From assembly GCA_963842975.1 (NCBI GenBank), contig CAWJIH010000009.1, positions 558,001 to 622,000 on the forward strand: a stretch of DNA of 64,000 nt, written 5' to 3'. This document shows positions 24,085 to 32,516 of the stretch, piece after piece. Numbering within the stretch: the stretch's first letter is position 1; the number at the start of each line of letters is the position of its first letter. Origin of the DNA: JACJWR01 sp963842975. Lineage in GTDB: Bacteria; Actinomycetota; Actinomycetes; S36-B12; UBA10799. The notes beneath the pieces are model-generated. The model did no database searches. It was not told the DNA's origin and saw only the letters and a list, made by a program, of their open reading frames with translations. Position numbers and translations under genes: made by a program.

Positions 24085-25353
24085 ATGACGGTGAATCGGG
24101 CGGGTCTAGGGCGACTGTTGGCACTTGCGTTCGCTCTAGGGGTCCTTGCGAGTCTGACGGGGGTTTCGGTTGCAGCGCAGGCTGCCTCGGTTCCGGCGGC
24201 CCAAATAAAGCCACTGGCCGAAGATGCTCACTACACGCCGGTCGGACCGGCTCGTTTGGCCGATACTCGCTCAGGGTTTGCGACGGTGGATGGTAGTGGT
24301 CCTCGTGGGGCGGTTGGTTCAGATTCGACGGTGAGCGTTGCTGTGGCGGGCCGCGGTGGGGTGCCGACATCCGGCGTGGCTGCGGTGGTGGTGAATGTGA
24401 CAGCGGTGCAGCCTTCGCTCACCACCTTCGTGACGGTCTTCCCGACCGGCACGCAAAGGCCGGTGGCGTCGAACCTCAACCCGATCGCCGGTCAGACGCG
24501 GGCGAACGCGGTGATCGCAACCCTTGGTGAGGACGGCTCGATCAGCATCTACAACCGCAACGGTGCCATAGACCTTGTGGTCGACGTCCTCGGCTGGTTG
24601 GCGGAGCCGCAGCCGGAGACGGCGTCGGCGTCGCAGTCGACGTACCGGGCGCTGGAGCCGATTCGGTTGGCCGACACGCGTGAGGGTATGGACACGATCG
24701 ATGGTGCTGGTCCGAAGGGCGCCATGGCACCCGATTCGGTCACGCGAGTTCAACTTGAAGGCCGGGCGGGGATTACCGACGCGGTCGGGGTCGTGGTGAA
24801 CGTGACCGCTGTGAAGCCATCAGCAGGAAGTTATCTGACTGTCTATCCGACTGGGGAAACTCAACCGACCGCGTCGAATCTCAACCCGGTCAAGGATGAG
24901 ACGACGCCGAACCTCGTGATCGCCACGCTGGGTGCGGACGGATCGATCAGTGTCTACAACCGCAGCGGCGAGGCTCATCTGATCGTTGATGTGCTCGGTT
25001 ACTTCGTTGCCGGTGGGCAATACGAACCGCTGATCCCTGGACGACTAGCCGATACTCGCGAGGGCTCAACGACGGTGGATGGTGGCGGTCCGCGTGGGGC
25101 ATCGGGACCCGATTCGACCGTTCGGGTACAGGTGGCCGGCCGCGGTGGGGTGCCATCGTCCGGCGTGGCGGCGGTCGTCGTGAATGTGACGGCCGTGCGG
25201 CCCACTAGCCAGACGTTCCTCACGGTGTTCCCGACTGGTACGGCGCGGCCAGTGGCATCAAACCTGAACCCGCCAGCATGTCGACAGGCGTGGGCGCAAC
25301 GTCTGATGACGCGCCATAGCCGAGCGCAGCAGACACGCTCTACACCGGCGTGA
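24085..25353 (+). CDS. Secreted repeat protein with three RLADTR-type domains, truncated at the C-terminus
   Basis: A 422-residue product with a clear Sec signal peptide (LLALAFALGVLASLTGVSVA, cleaved about residue 33). The mature protein has three tandem domains of about 130 residues, each opening with ARLADTR and containing VVVNVTAV, TVFPTG, SNLNP and ISIYNRNG/LVVDVLGW motifs, a beta-rich repeat found in actinobacterial and other cell-surface proteins, often beside hydrolase domains. The third copy is cut after SNLNPPA; the last about 30 residues are derived from a duplicated piece of the SLOG gene read in frame. So the gene is truncated by a rearrangement and its catalytic or anchoring part may be lost. 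Confidence 0.72.
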   Translation: MTVNRAGLGRLLALAFALGVLASLTGVSVAAQAASVPAAQIKPLAEDAHYTPVGPARLADTRSGFATVDGSGPRGAVGSDSTVSVAVAGRGGVPTSGVAAVVVNVTAVQPSLTTFVTVFPTGTQRPVASNLNPIAGQTRANAVIATLGEDGSISIYNRNGAIDLVVDVLGWLAEPQPETASASQSTYRALEPIRLADTREGMDTIDGAGPKGAMAPDSVTRVQLEGRAGITDAVGVVVNVTAVKPSAGSYLTVYPTGETQPTASNLNPVKDETTPNLVIATLGADGSISVYNRSGEAHLIVDVLGYFVAGGQYEPLIPGRLADTREGSTTVDGGGPRGASGPDSTVRVQVAGRGGVPSSGVAAVVVNVTAVRPTSQTFLTVFPTGTARPVASNLNPPACRQAWAQRLMTRHSRAQQTRSTPA

Positions 25354-25380
25354 ACGGACCAGGGGATCGGATGCGGCAGT
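25281..25380. repeat. Diverged copy of the SLOG gene 5' end
   Basis: Bases 25306-25379 match 23454-23524 closely (ATGACGCGCCATAGCCGAGC in both, then ACGCTCTACA and CGGACCAGGGGA), with several substitutions and indels, and weaker similarity reaches about 25 bases upstream of the ATG. This is a partial duplication that forms the junction where the surface repeat gene is cut. Confidence 0.8.
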
Positions 25381-25524
25381 GGCCGGCTGGCTGGCCTCCC
25401 CAGGCCACTGCGCAACATCATGGATCCCAATTTGGAGCAGTTGGGCGTGGGGTACATCTATGGTCCCAGCAGCGACTGGAAGCACTACTGGACGCAGAGT
25501 TTCGGCACGCCAACGGTCTGGTGA
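25377..25524 (+). pseudogene. CAP (SCP/PR-1) domain C-terminal fragment
   Basis: GWLASPGHC followed, after a one-base gap near 25410, by NIMDPNLEQLGVGYIYG and DWKHYWTQSFGTPTVW is the C-terminal signature of bacterial CAP-superfamily secreted proteins (SPGHCRNIMNPxFxxxGVG ... YWTQxFG). It lacks its N-terminal two thirds and starts in the duplicated SLOG segment. It is a dead fragment, perhaps once the catalytic end of the truncated surface protein upstream. Confidence 0.7.
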
Positions 25525-25609
25525 GGCGCACCGACTTGGCCGCGATGCTTGTGCAGCGGCCCTACCTGGCCTTGCCGGAGATCAATGCCGACAGCGCCCA
25601 CTGCCGCGG

Positions 25610-26433
25610 TTACCCACGCCCAGTTCCCACTTTCGAATCCGGTGCGCCGGCGAACACCGCGGACTCCTGGCGGCGTCGAATCAGGAAGAACATTGCGGCA
25701 GCCATGAGGGTCACGAGGCCGCCGAGTTGACCGTGGGCTTGGAACCCGGACATGTAGGCGTTGCGCTGCATCTCGTCGATCTGGTCAACCTCTTCGATCG
25801 GTACTGCGAACTGGGAGGAGGCTTCCTCCGATGTCGCGCCCGACCGCATGTCCTTGCCGATGGCCGGCACCGTTGCCTGGTCGAGGCCCGAGGCGGCGCT
25901 CTGCTCCTGCAGGGATGTGGCCGCGGCGCCGAATACCACCGCGGTCATGAGAGCGACCCCGATCGCACCTCCGAGGTTGCTGGCCGCGCTTCGGTAGGAG
26001 GCCGCGCTGCCCGACTCCTCGGGTGGAGCCAGGTTCATGATGCCGTTGGTGAGGGCCACGCCGGCGCCGATGGCCGAGCCGGCGTAGGCGCACATGATGA
26101 GGATCGCAACCCAGATCGGGGTCTCGACCGTCATCAGCGAGCTCGCCAGGAGTGCGAGTCCGGTGGTGGCCAGCAGGGACAGCACCAGCACGATCAGCAG
26201 GAGCACCAAACCGCCGTGGCGCAGGGGCGCCAGCGAGAGTGACGGATTCGCGATTCGCCGCAGCACCACGGTTCCGACCACGCCGCTGACTCCCCACACC
26301 ACTGCCACCCAGCGCCAGTTGGTGTTGTCGACGAGCCAACCCGCCAGGATCGGCATGATCAGGTAGGTGATGGCGGTGACCGCGGAGAACGTGGCGAAGG
26401 CGGTGGCACGCCCGTCCGGATCGGCGATCTGGC
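25610..26433 (-). pseudogene. MFS transporter, C-terminal two thirds (frameshifted)
   Basis: In-frame sequence starting IADPDGRATAFATFSAVTAI continues through about eight hydrophobic helices (LIMPILAGWLVDNTNWRWVA, GGLVLLLIVLVLSLLATTGL, AAAMFFL) to a stop at 25610. It joins the N-terminal part after one missing base near 26434 (expected YMSAQIADPDG). It is the second part of a major facilitator, possibly the drug-efflux DHA type. A long frame extending to 26977 is out of frame with the transporter upstream of this point. Confidence 0.7.
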
Positions 26434-26832
26434 GCTCATGTAGGCCAGGCCGATGACGAACACCGCAGACTTGCCGATGCTCGCCAACAACAGGCCCAGC
26501 GTCGCGACTCCCATCACCGGTGCCACGGCCACGATCAGGCTGCCGACCGTATACATGGCCCCGCACCACACCATCACTCGCCGCACGCCGAGCCGGGTGC
26601 CGAGGGTCCCTGCCGCGAAGATCACCAGAAGCGCGCCGATGGAGGGCACCTGCCTGGCTATGTCGGTCTGGCTTTCGGTGGCGTTGAGCCCCTGCAGCAT
26701 GTCGGTGATGATGTAGTTGTAGCTGGCCGTCAGCGTCAACAGAGTGACGGCCGCGACGGCGATGGCCGCCACGAGGCGGCGCTGTTGCTGCTCCAGACCG
26801 CCGGCCGTCTTGAGGGGGTTCAGCACCCGCAC
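26359..26832 (-). pseudogene. MFS transporter, N-terminal third (frameshifted)
   Basis: From GTG: MRVLNPLKTAGGLEQQQRRL, then helices AAIAVAAVTLLTLTASYNYI, IGALLVIFAAGTLGTRLGVR and VGSLIVAVAPVMGVATLGLL. TLGTRLGVRRVMVW is the family's cytoplasmic loop 2-3 (G-x-L-x-x-R-x-G-x-R-R). The frame goes wrong after AYMSAR; adding one base near 26434 restores a protein of about 407 residues. Seen: both halves. Inferred: a single transporter gene, now inactive or misread. The promoter side faces the SMP-30 gene across 177 G-rich bases. Confidence 0.7.
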
Positions 26833-27009
26833 AGGCTAGTGCTGTGTGGCGGGCGTCGGTGTAGGGCGCGGGTGGGGGGTGCGGGTGGGGGACGCGGTGT
26901 CGGTGCGGCACGGCGGTGTACAGGTTTGTCGCGCTAGGGGCGCCAAGTCGCCTTGTGAGTGTCACGAACCTGTGCATTCGGGGGTGGGAGTGTCACGTAG
27001 GTTTGCCGG

Positions 27010-27909
27010 ATGGGAGATGTCGAGGCGTCGTTGGCCCTGCAGGTTCGCGCAGAACACGCGGAATCCCCGGTGTGGGACGCGGACGCGGGTTGCCTCTGGT
27101 GGGTGGACATCACCGGGCGTCGAGTGCACCGATTCGACCCGGCCACCGCGCAGGACTGTTCCTGGGGCACAGCCGGGCAACCCGGAGGTGTCGTGCTCGG
27201 CGCCGACGGGCAGGTGGTGCTGGGCCTGCCCGACGGGCTTGGGGTGCTGGACAACTCGGGAGCCACCACCTTGGTGGTGCCGGTCGAGGCGGACTTACCG
27301 GGGAACCGCAGCAACGACCTGAAGGCGGACAGCGCCGGTCGGGTGTGGGTGGGAACCATGGCCTACGACCGCAGCCCCGGCGCCGGCGCGCTGTACTGCG
27401 TGACCGACGGTGAACCGCGGGTCGCGATTGCCGGCTTGACGATCTCCAACGGCCCGGCGATCGACGAGGAGGCGGGTCGGATCTACTTCGCCGACACCGT
27501 GGCCATGGTGGTCGACGTGTGCGACTTCGACGCCGACGACGGGTCGCTGGGCGCGCGCAGGCGCTTCGCCGACTTCGGCGACGAGCAGATCTGGCCGGAC
27601 GGAATGACGGTGGACGCAGAGGGGTGCCTGTGGCTCGCGCTCGGACGCAGCGGATCTGTGCGGCGTTACCGGCCCGATGGCACCCTGGACGGGGTAGTGG
27701 AGGTGCCAGTGAGCAACCCGACCTCAGTGACTTTCGGCGGCGCCGACCACGGGGAACTCTTCATCACCACGTCCTGGTTCGACCTCACCGCGCAGCAGCG
27801 AGACGAGCAACCGTTGGCCGGGGCGATTTTCGCCTGCCGCCCCGAGGTCGTTGGACGACCCGCAGCCCGGGCCGCTAAATGGCCGGGGCGGTCAGCATCA
27901 CGAGGGTGA
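27010..27909 (+). CDS. SMP-30/gluconolactonase/LRE family protein
   Basis: A 299-residue six-bladed propeller hydrolase. Family landmarks are HAESPVWDADAGCLWWVDIT at the start with the metal-binding glutamate, GNRSNDLKADSAGRVWVGTM in the middle with the metal-binding asparagine and aspartate, ISNGPAIDEEAGRIYFADT, and DEQIWPDGMTVDAEGCLW. Members hydrolyse sugar lactones such as gluconolactone or act in pentose/uronate breakdown, in the cytosol. The last 35 bases overlap the convergent cupin gene; the tail after CRPEVVG is longer than usual and may reflect a recent stop-codon loss. Two GAGTGTCACG direct repeats lie shortly upstream. Confidence 0.82.
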   Translation: MGDVEASLALQVRAEHAESPVWDADAGCLWWVDITGRRVHRFDPATAQDCSWGTAGQPGGVVLGADGQVVLGLPDGLGVLDNSGATTLVVPVEADLPGNRSNDLKADSAGRVWVGTMAYDRSPGAGALYCVTDGEPRVAIAGLTISNGPAIDEEAGRIYFADTVAMVVDVCDFDADDGSLGARRRFADFGDEQIWPDGMTVDAEGCLWLALGRSGSVRRYRPDGTLDGVVEVPVSNPTSVTFGGADHGELFITTSWFDLTAQQRDEQPLAGAIFACRPEVVGRPAARAAKWPGRSASRG

Positions 27910-28216
27910 ATCTGGCGGGTGTGCGTGCCAGCACCGCGTGCCGCTGGCCGGGTGCCAGATACACCGTGTCGCCTGCGACCAGTTCGTAGGTGGCCTCGTC
28001 GAGACTGACGCGCAGTTCCCCCTTGCCGACCAGCACCACGACAGGGCGGGGCGAGGTGTGATCGGTCAACTCCTGCCCCGCGTCCATGGCGAACTCGACC
28101 ACGTTGAGCAGGTCGTTCTTGACCACTGCCCGTGACGTTGTCGCCTCCGCACTCACCGGTATCTCGGCCCACACACCGACCTGGACAACACTCTGAGTCG
28201 AAGGCTTGACGGTCAC
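27875..28216 (-). CDS. Cupin-domain protein
   Basis: A 113-residue single-domain cupin. AGQELTDHTSPRPVVVLVGK carries the first cupin motif (only one histidine in the usual GxHxH place), GELRVSLDEATYELVAGDTV the middle and YLAPGQRHAVLARTPARFTL the second motif with its histidine. The GTG start is chosen because GGGAG lies six bases upstream; a longer frame reaches 28273. Small cupins often sense or bind metal-ligand complexes; the incomplete first motif makes enzymatic activity uncertain. Convergent with the SMP-30 gene. Confidence 0.78.
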   Translation of the reverse strand: MTVKPSTQSVVQVGVWAEIPVSAEATTSRAVVKNDLLNVVEFAMDAGQELTDHTSPRPVVVLVGKGELRVSLDEATYELVAGDTVYLAPGQRHAVLARTPARFTLVMLTAPAI

Positions 28217-28733
28217 CTTGCGCTCCCTCGGTGGCAGCGTCGCCCTTCTGTGGTTGCTGTGCCGAACGAGCAACGTGGCATGTGTGTTTCCTTTCGTCCG
28301 CGGGGGCCATCAGGCGGACGATCCCGCCGGACTCCACTCGTTGTGGTTCCTCTGCAACGTACCTGAACCACCCGCGTGGCAGAAGGTGCCGAGTCGAACC
28401 TCGGCCATCCACGCAATCTGGGAATGGAGCCTCACCTGCGCGGGCGCAGGGGACACCCCGGCCAAAGCGTGGCCGCAGTCAGCAATACGCGGAGTTTGTA
28501 TGCCATTCGATGGGGCTGCCGGGGGCGGTCGGGTGAACAGCGGGTTTCATCGGCACTTTGGACCCCTCGGAACGGTCTGAAGGTATCAACAAAAACCGCG
28601 GTTGGCCGATGCCACCGTCGCAAGACTCGGCAATGTAGTCGAAAGTCCGCGTTTCGGAGCCACAAGCGGTTCATGACCTCTGCTTCGACCCCTTTTGCAG
28701 GGGACTCACGGCTACGGTCAAGGTGTGACGTCG
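28217..28733. other. About 500 bases without a supportable gene
   Basis: No frame here has a ribosome site or recognised domain. A stem near 28386-28404 looks at first like a tRNA T-arm but no acceptor or anticodon arm exists. The bases before 28734 should hold the promoter of the GNAT-OSBS pair. Confidence 0.4.
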
Positions 28734-29573
28734 ATGGACATCGCCGCTCAGGCACTCGCCCGAGCCGAGGAGCGCTCCGGAGCGCAGGTCCGCACCTTGA
28801 CCAACCTGGCCGAACTTGACCAGGCAAGGATGGTGTTCGATGCGACGTGGCCGATGGTTGAGGGCGGCTCGAATCTGCCGTCGAACCTCTTCCGAGCCCT
28901 GGTGCACGCCGGTGCGTATGCCTGCGGTGCCTACGTCGGAGAGCAGATGGTGGGATCGACGGTGGCGTTCATCGCCCGCGAGCCGGACATCGACGGTCGG
29001 CCGCTGGTGCTGCTGCATTCCCACATGGCCGCCGTGCTGGCCGACTATCGAAATCGATCGCTTGGCACCGCGATGAAGTGCCATCAACGGCTGTGGGCCC
29101 TGCAGCAGGGGATTGAAGTGATTTCCTGGACGTTTGATCCGTTGGTGCGTAGGAATCTGCGGCTCAACATGCTCAAGTTGGGCGCGCAAGTGCGTGGCTA
29201 CGAGTGCAACTTCTACGGCCGGATGGACGACGACTACGACTTCGTCGACGAATCCGACCGGGTGTTCGCCTGGTGGGTGGTTGATTCCGAGCGGGCAAAT
29301 GCCGCGGCCCTCGGCCAGTTGCGTGCCCTGACCGACGAAGAACTCGAGGCCCACCCCGATGCGGTGGTGATCACCATTCCCGACGACATCGTGGCGTTGC
29401 GCGCGGCCGATCCGGATGCCGGGCACCGGTGGCGGATCAAGGTCCGTGAACAGATGCAGGACGCGCTGGGCAGGGGTTACGTCGTCACCAACCTGACTGA
29501 GGCCGGCGATTATGTGATGGAGCGGCCGGTCGGGACACCGCAACCGGCTACGAAAGAAAGGAACCCCGCATGA
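28734..29573 (+). CDS. GNAT-family acyltransferase (COG3375-like), partner of OSBS/NSAR
   Basis: A 279-residue predicted acyltransferase. VFDATWPMVEGGSNLPSNLF, AYVGEQMVGSTVAFIAREPD, LHSHMAAVLADYRNRSLGTA MKCHQRLWAL and EVISWTFDPLVRRNLRLNML are hallmarks of the GNAT subgroup found beside menC-like genes. In Geobacillus and others that partner succinylates D-amino acids, after which N-succinylamino acid racemase and a desuccinylase convert them to L-amino acids. Its stop overlaps the next ATG (ATGA), so the two are made together. The ATG at 28734 is chosen with AAGGTG nine bases upstream; GTG at 28725 is possible. Acyl donor is inferred. Confidence 0.75.
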   Translation: MDIAAQALARAEERSGAQVRTLTNLAELDQARMVFDATWPMVEGGSNLPSNLFRALVHAGAYACGAYVGEQMVGSTVAFIAREPDIDGRPLVLLHSHMAAVLADYRNRSLGTAMKCHQRLWALQQGIEVISWTFDPLVRRNLRLNMLKLGAQVRGYECNFYGRMDDDYDFVDESDRVFAWWVVDSERANAAALGQLRALTDEELEAHPDAVVITIPDDIVALRAADPDAGHRWRIKVREQMQDALGRGYVVTNLTEAGDYVMERPVGTPQPATKERNPA

Positions 29574-30691
29574 GTATCGAACGCCTCGTGTTGCACAGGG
29601 TCGACGTGCCGCTGGTGCGCCCGTTCCGCACCAGCTTCGGCACCGAAACCGCACGCGATCTCATCCTGGTCGAAGCCGTGAGCAGCGACGGTGTCAGCGG
29701 CTGGGGGGAGTGCGTGGCGATGGACTGGCCCGGCTACTCCCCGGAATACACCGACGGTGCGATCGACGTCATCGAACGGTTCCTCCTACCTCGTCTCGCT
29801 GGTATCACCGAATCGACCGAACCCGCCGAGATCCGCGCCCGCATGGCGCCGATTCTGGGCCACGCGATGGCAAGAGCCGCCGTTGAAACGGCCCTGCTCG
29901 ACCTCTGGCTGCGCCACCGCGCACAGTCCCTGGCCGACTACCTCGGGGCCGTTGTCGACCGGGTGGACTGTGGCGTCTCGGTGGGGATTCCGACGTCGGA
30001 GTCGATCACCGAACTGCTCGAGGAGGTGGCCGGCTACGTCGCCGAAGGCTACCGGCGAATCAAGCTCAAGATCGAACCGGGCTGGGAACTCGAACCTGTG
30101 GCCGCGGTGCGCGCTGAATGGCCAGACATGCCGCTGCAAGTCGACGCCAACCAGGCCTTCCACCGCTCCGACGGCACGCTCCTAGCTGGCCTTGACGAGT
30201 TCGACCTGCTGCTCATCGAGCAGCCCTTGCCCGAGGACGACTGGTACGGACACGTGCTGCTGGCACAGCAGGTGCGCACCCCGATCTGCCTGGACGAATC
30301 GGTCCTTTCGGTGGCGTCAGCCGAGTCAGCGATCAGTCTCGGTGCCACCACGATCATCAACATCAAACCCGGACGGGTCGGGGGCTACCTCACGTCGAAG
30401 GACATCCACGACCTGTGCCTCGAGCGGAGCGTCCCCGTCTGGTGCGGCGGGATGCTGGAAACCGGCATCGGCCGGGCGGCGAATCTGGCGCTAGCCGCCT
30501 TGCCCGGCTTCACCCTGCCCGGCGACACCAGCGCCTCGGGTCGCTACTACGCCCAGGACATCACCGAGCCTTTCGTGCTCGCCGACGGGCAACTGCCGGT
30601 GCCGAGTGGCCCTGGAATCGGCGTCGATCCGATCCCTGAGGTGCTCGCCGACCTCACGACCTGGCGGCGGGAGTTGCCGCTGGCCCGATGA
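29570..30691 (+). CDS. menC: o-succinylbenzoate synthase / N-succinylamino acid racemase family
   Basis: A 373-residue enolase-superfamily protein. The catalytic set is complete: K165-x-K167 in RRIKLKIEPG, metal ligands D192, E217 and D242 (VDANQAF, LIEQPLP, LDES) and K266 in NIKPGRVGG. The capping loop SFGTETARDLILVEAVSSDG and GWGECVAMDWPGYSPEYTDG are as in the promiscuous OSBS/NSAR subgroup. Known members either dehydrate SHCHC in menaquinone synthesis or racemise N-succinylamino acids, and some do both. The overlapping GNAT gene favours the racemase role; no other men gene is in the window. I give menC as the family name, not as proof of menaquinone function. Confidence 0.8.
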   Translation: MSIERLVLHRVDVPLVRPFRTSFGTETARDLILVEAVSSDGVSGWGECVAMDWPGYSPEYTDGAIDVIERFLLPRLAGITESTEPAEIRARMAPILGHAMARAAVETALLDLWLRHRAQSLADYLGAVVDRVDCGVSVGIPTSESITELLEEVAGYVAEGYRRIKLKIEPGWELEPVAAVRAEWPDMPLQVDANQAFHRSDGTLLAGLDEFDLLLIEQPLPEDDWYGHVLLAQQVRTPICLDESVLSVASAESAISLGATTIINIKPGRVGGYLTSKDIHDLCLERSVPVWCGGMLETGIGRAANLALAALPGFTLPGDTSASGRYYAQDITEPFVLADGQLPVPSGPGIGVDPIPEVLADLTTWRRELPLAR

Positions 30692-30719
30692 TCACGGCTG
30701 CGGAACTACGCTGACCCGC

Positions 30720-31331
30720 ATGTCCGCAAACGCCCAACACTGGGATCGGGTCTATGAAGGTGGAGACACCGAACGCAGTTGGTACCAACCACAAGCAGAA
30801 CTATCCGTGGCACTCATCGACACCCACGTCGCCGGCTCAGCATCGGCCGTGGTGGACGTCGGTGGTGGCGCCTCGACGCTGGTCGATGACCTTGTCCGCA
30901 TCGGGTATTCCGACCTGACGATCCTGGACATCTCCGGCGAGGGTCTGACGATTGCCCAACGCCGCCTCGGTGCGGCTGCCGCAGACATCAACTGGGTGGT
31001 GGCTGACGTCACCGAGTGGCGACCACCGCGCAGATTCGACCTGTGGCACGACCGTGCGGTACTGCATTTCATGACCGCCGAGGAGGCCCTACACGGCTAT
31101 CGCACGACGCTGCTGGCCGCCACTTCACCGGGATCGGCGGTGGTGCTTGGCGTTTTCGGCCCGGAGGGTCCCACGACCTGTTCAGGGTTGACCGTCCGGC
31201 GCTGGTCAGCTGAGGACGTAGCGGACTTCCTCGGAGTTGACTTCGAGGTGCGCGACTCCATGACCCACACCCACATCACCCCCAGCGGCGCTTCTCAACA
31301 GTTCCTGTGGACCGCTGCGCAGCGCCGCTGA
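30720..31331 (+). CDS. Class I SAM-dependent methyltransferase
   Basis: A 203-residue protein of the small trans-aconitate/thiopurine methyltransferase-like group. MSANAQHWDRVYEGG and ERSWYQPQAELSVALI are the typical start; AVVDVGGGASTLVDDLVRIG is motif I (SAM loop), LTILDISGEGL contains the acidic residue for the ribose, and FDLWHDRAVLHFM is motif IV. Substrate unknown. The ATG is eight bases after TACGCT, a -10-like box, suggesting a leaderless message; the frame extends upstream into menC but without signal. It ends 3 bases before the convergent aminotransferase stop region. Confidence 0.8.
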   Translation: MSANAQHWDRVYEGGDTERSWYQPQAELSVALIDTHVAGSASAVVDVGGGASTLVDDLVRIGYSDLTILDISGEGLTIAQRRLGAAAADINWVVADVTEWRPPRRFDLWHDRAVLHFMTAEEALHGYRTTLLAATSPGSAVVLGVFGPEGPTTCSGLTVRRWSAEDVADFLGVDFEVRDSMTHTHITPSGASQQFLWTAAQRR

Positions 31332-32516
31332 TCACGGCCGGACAGAGCGAACAAAGGCCGCCAGCCGCGCCAAGCCCTCGCGCAGGTCCTCCCGCGAGGC
31401 CGCATAGGAGAGCCGGACGTGGGTATCCGCAGTCGTGCGGGCGAAGTCCCGTCCCGGGGTGAGCGCCACCCCGACCTCGTCCAGCGCCCGTTCGCAGAAG
31501 CTCCACGAATCCATACCGGTTCCAGACACATCGAAGTACACGTAGAACGCGCCATCCGGAACGACCGGCACGGACAGTCCGATGTCGGCAAGGCCGCCTA
31601 GGGCGATTCGGCGGCGGCCGAGCAGCTCCAGACGGCGGTCCTCGCAGATTGCCAGCGACTCGTCGGTGAAGCAGGCCAGCGCTGCGGTCTGCGTGTGCGC
31701 GGCGGCACACAGGAAGTAGTTCACCGCCAGTCGTTCGACCGGCCCCACCAGCACCTCGGGCAGCACCGCCCAGCCCAGTCGCCAGCCGGTCATGCCGAAG
31801 TACTTCGAGAAACTGTTGATCACGATCGCGTCCGGGTCGCTGGCAAGCACCGTGGCGGGCGGAGTTCCGTCCTCGGCAGGATCGGCGAGGTCCAGGTAGA
31901 TCTCGTCGATGATTCGCCACGCGCCGCGGTCGCGGGCAAGGTCACAGATCCCGGCCAACTCGGCAGGTGGCACGCTGGTGCCGGTCGGATTCGCCGGCGT
32001 CGCCACCATCACCGCGCTGGTACGGGCGGTCCACGCCTGCGCCACCGACGCCACGTCGAGCTGGTAGCGCTGGTCAGCCGAGGTCGGCACCGAAACGACA
32101 CGGCCGCCAAACGAATCCACAAGCTGGCGATTGCACGGGTACGAGGGGTCAGCCATGATCACTTCGTCGCCGGGATCGACGGTGGCAGCGACCGCTAGCA
32201 GCAGCGCAGCCGACGCTCCGGAGGTGACGATGATGCGCCCCGGGTCGACCGTCACGCCGTGGCGGTCGGCGTAGAACCCGGCGATCGCCTCTCGCAGTTC
32301 CGGCATCCCGAGCGCCGCAGTGTAGGGAAGGGGTCGGCCGTCCATCACGGCTCGCATGGCTGCGGTCACTGCCGGCGGAGCCCCGAAGTCCGGCTCGCCG
32401 AGACTGAGCCGCACGATGCTGCGACCGGCGGCAGCCAGTTCCGCAGCGCGCTGGCCCATCGCCATGGCGTGGAACGGCTCCGCTCGCTGGGCCCGCCCCG
32501 AAACGTGGCCGGTCAC
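31332..32516 (-). CDS. Class I/II aminotransferase (aspartate aminotransferase-like, fold type I)
   Basis: A 394-residue PLP enzyme. LSLGEPDFGAPPAVTAAM is the substrate-gating start, SGASAALLLAVAATVDPGDE the cofactor phosphate strand, VATPANPTGTSVPPAEL and DEIYLDL contact PLP, and NSFSKYFGMTGWRLGW holds the Schiff-base lysine. The final VRLSYAASREDLREGL carries the substrate-carboxylate arginine. The subgroup acts on aspartate, aromatic or branched amino acids; the exact substrate cannot be told. The start overlaps the end of the LtrA gene (ATGA), so the two are co-translated. Confidence 0.82.
   Translation of the reverse strand: MTGHVSGRAQRAEPFHAMAMGQRAAELAAAGRSIVRLSLGEPDFGAPPAVTAAMRAVMDGRPLPYTAALGMPELREAIAGFYADRHGVTVDPGRIIVTSGASAALLLAVAATVDPGDEVIMADPSYPCNRQLVDSFGGRVVSVPTSADQRYQLDVASVAQAWTARTSAVMVATPANPTGTSVPPAELAGICDLARDRGAWRIIDEIYLDLADPAEDGTPPATVLASDPDAIVINSFSKYFGMTGWRLGWAVLPEVLVGPVERLAVNYFLCAAAHTQTAALACFTDESLAICEDRRLELLGRRRIALGGLADIGLSVPVVPDGAFYVYFDVSGTGMDSWSFCERALDEVGVALTPGRDFARTTADTHVRLSYAASREDLREGLARLAAFVRSVRP

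Noticed and set aside
25610..26977. 455-codon frame as a full MFS transporter
   Set aside because: Its first about 180 residues are out-of-frame translation (His/Arg-rich); the true N-terminus is in another frame.
28376..28404. tRNA T-arm-like stem (GCCGAGGTTCGACTCGGC on the minus strand)
   Set aside because: The loop is the wrong length and no acceptor, D or anticodon arms are present at the right distances.
28432..28827. 131-codon minus-strand frame before the GNAT gene
   Set aside because: Overlaps the start of the well-supported GNAT gene and lacks a ribosome site or family.
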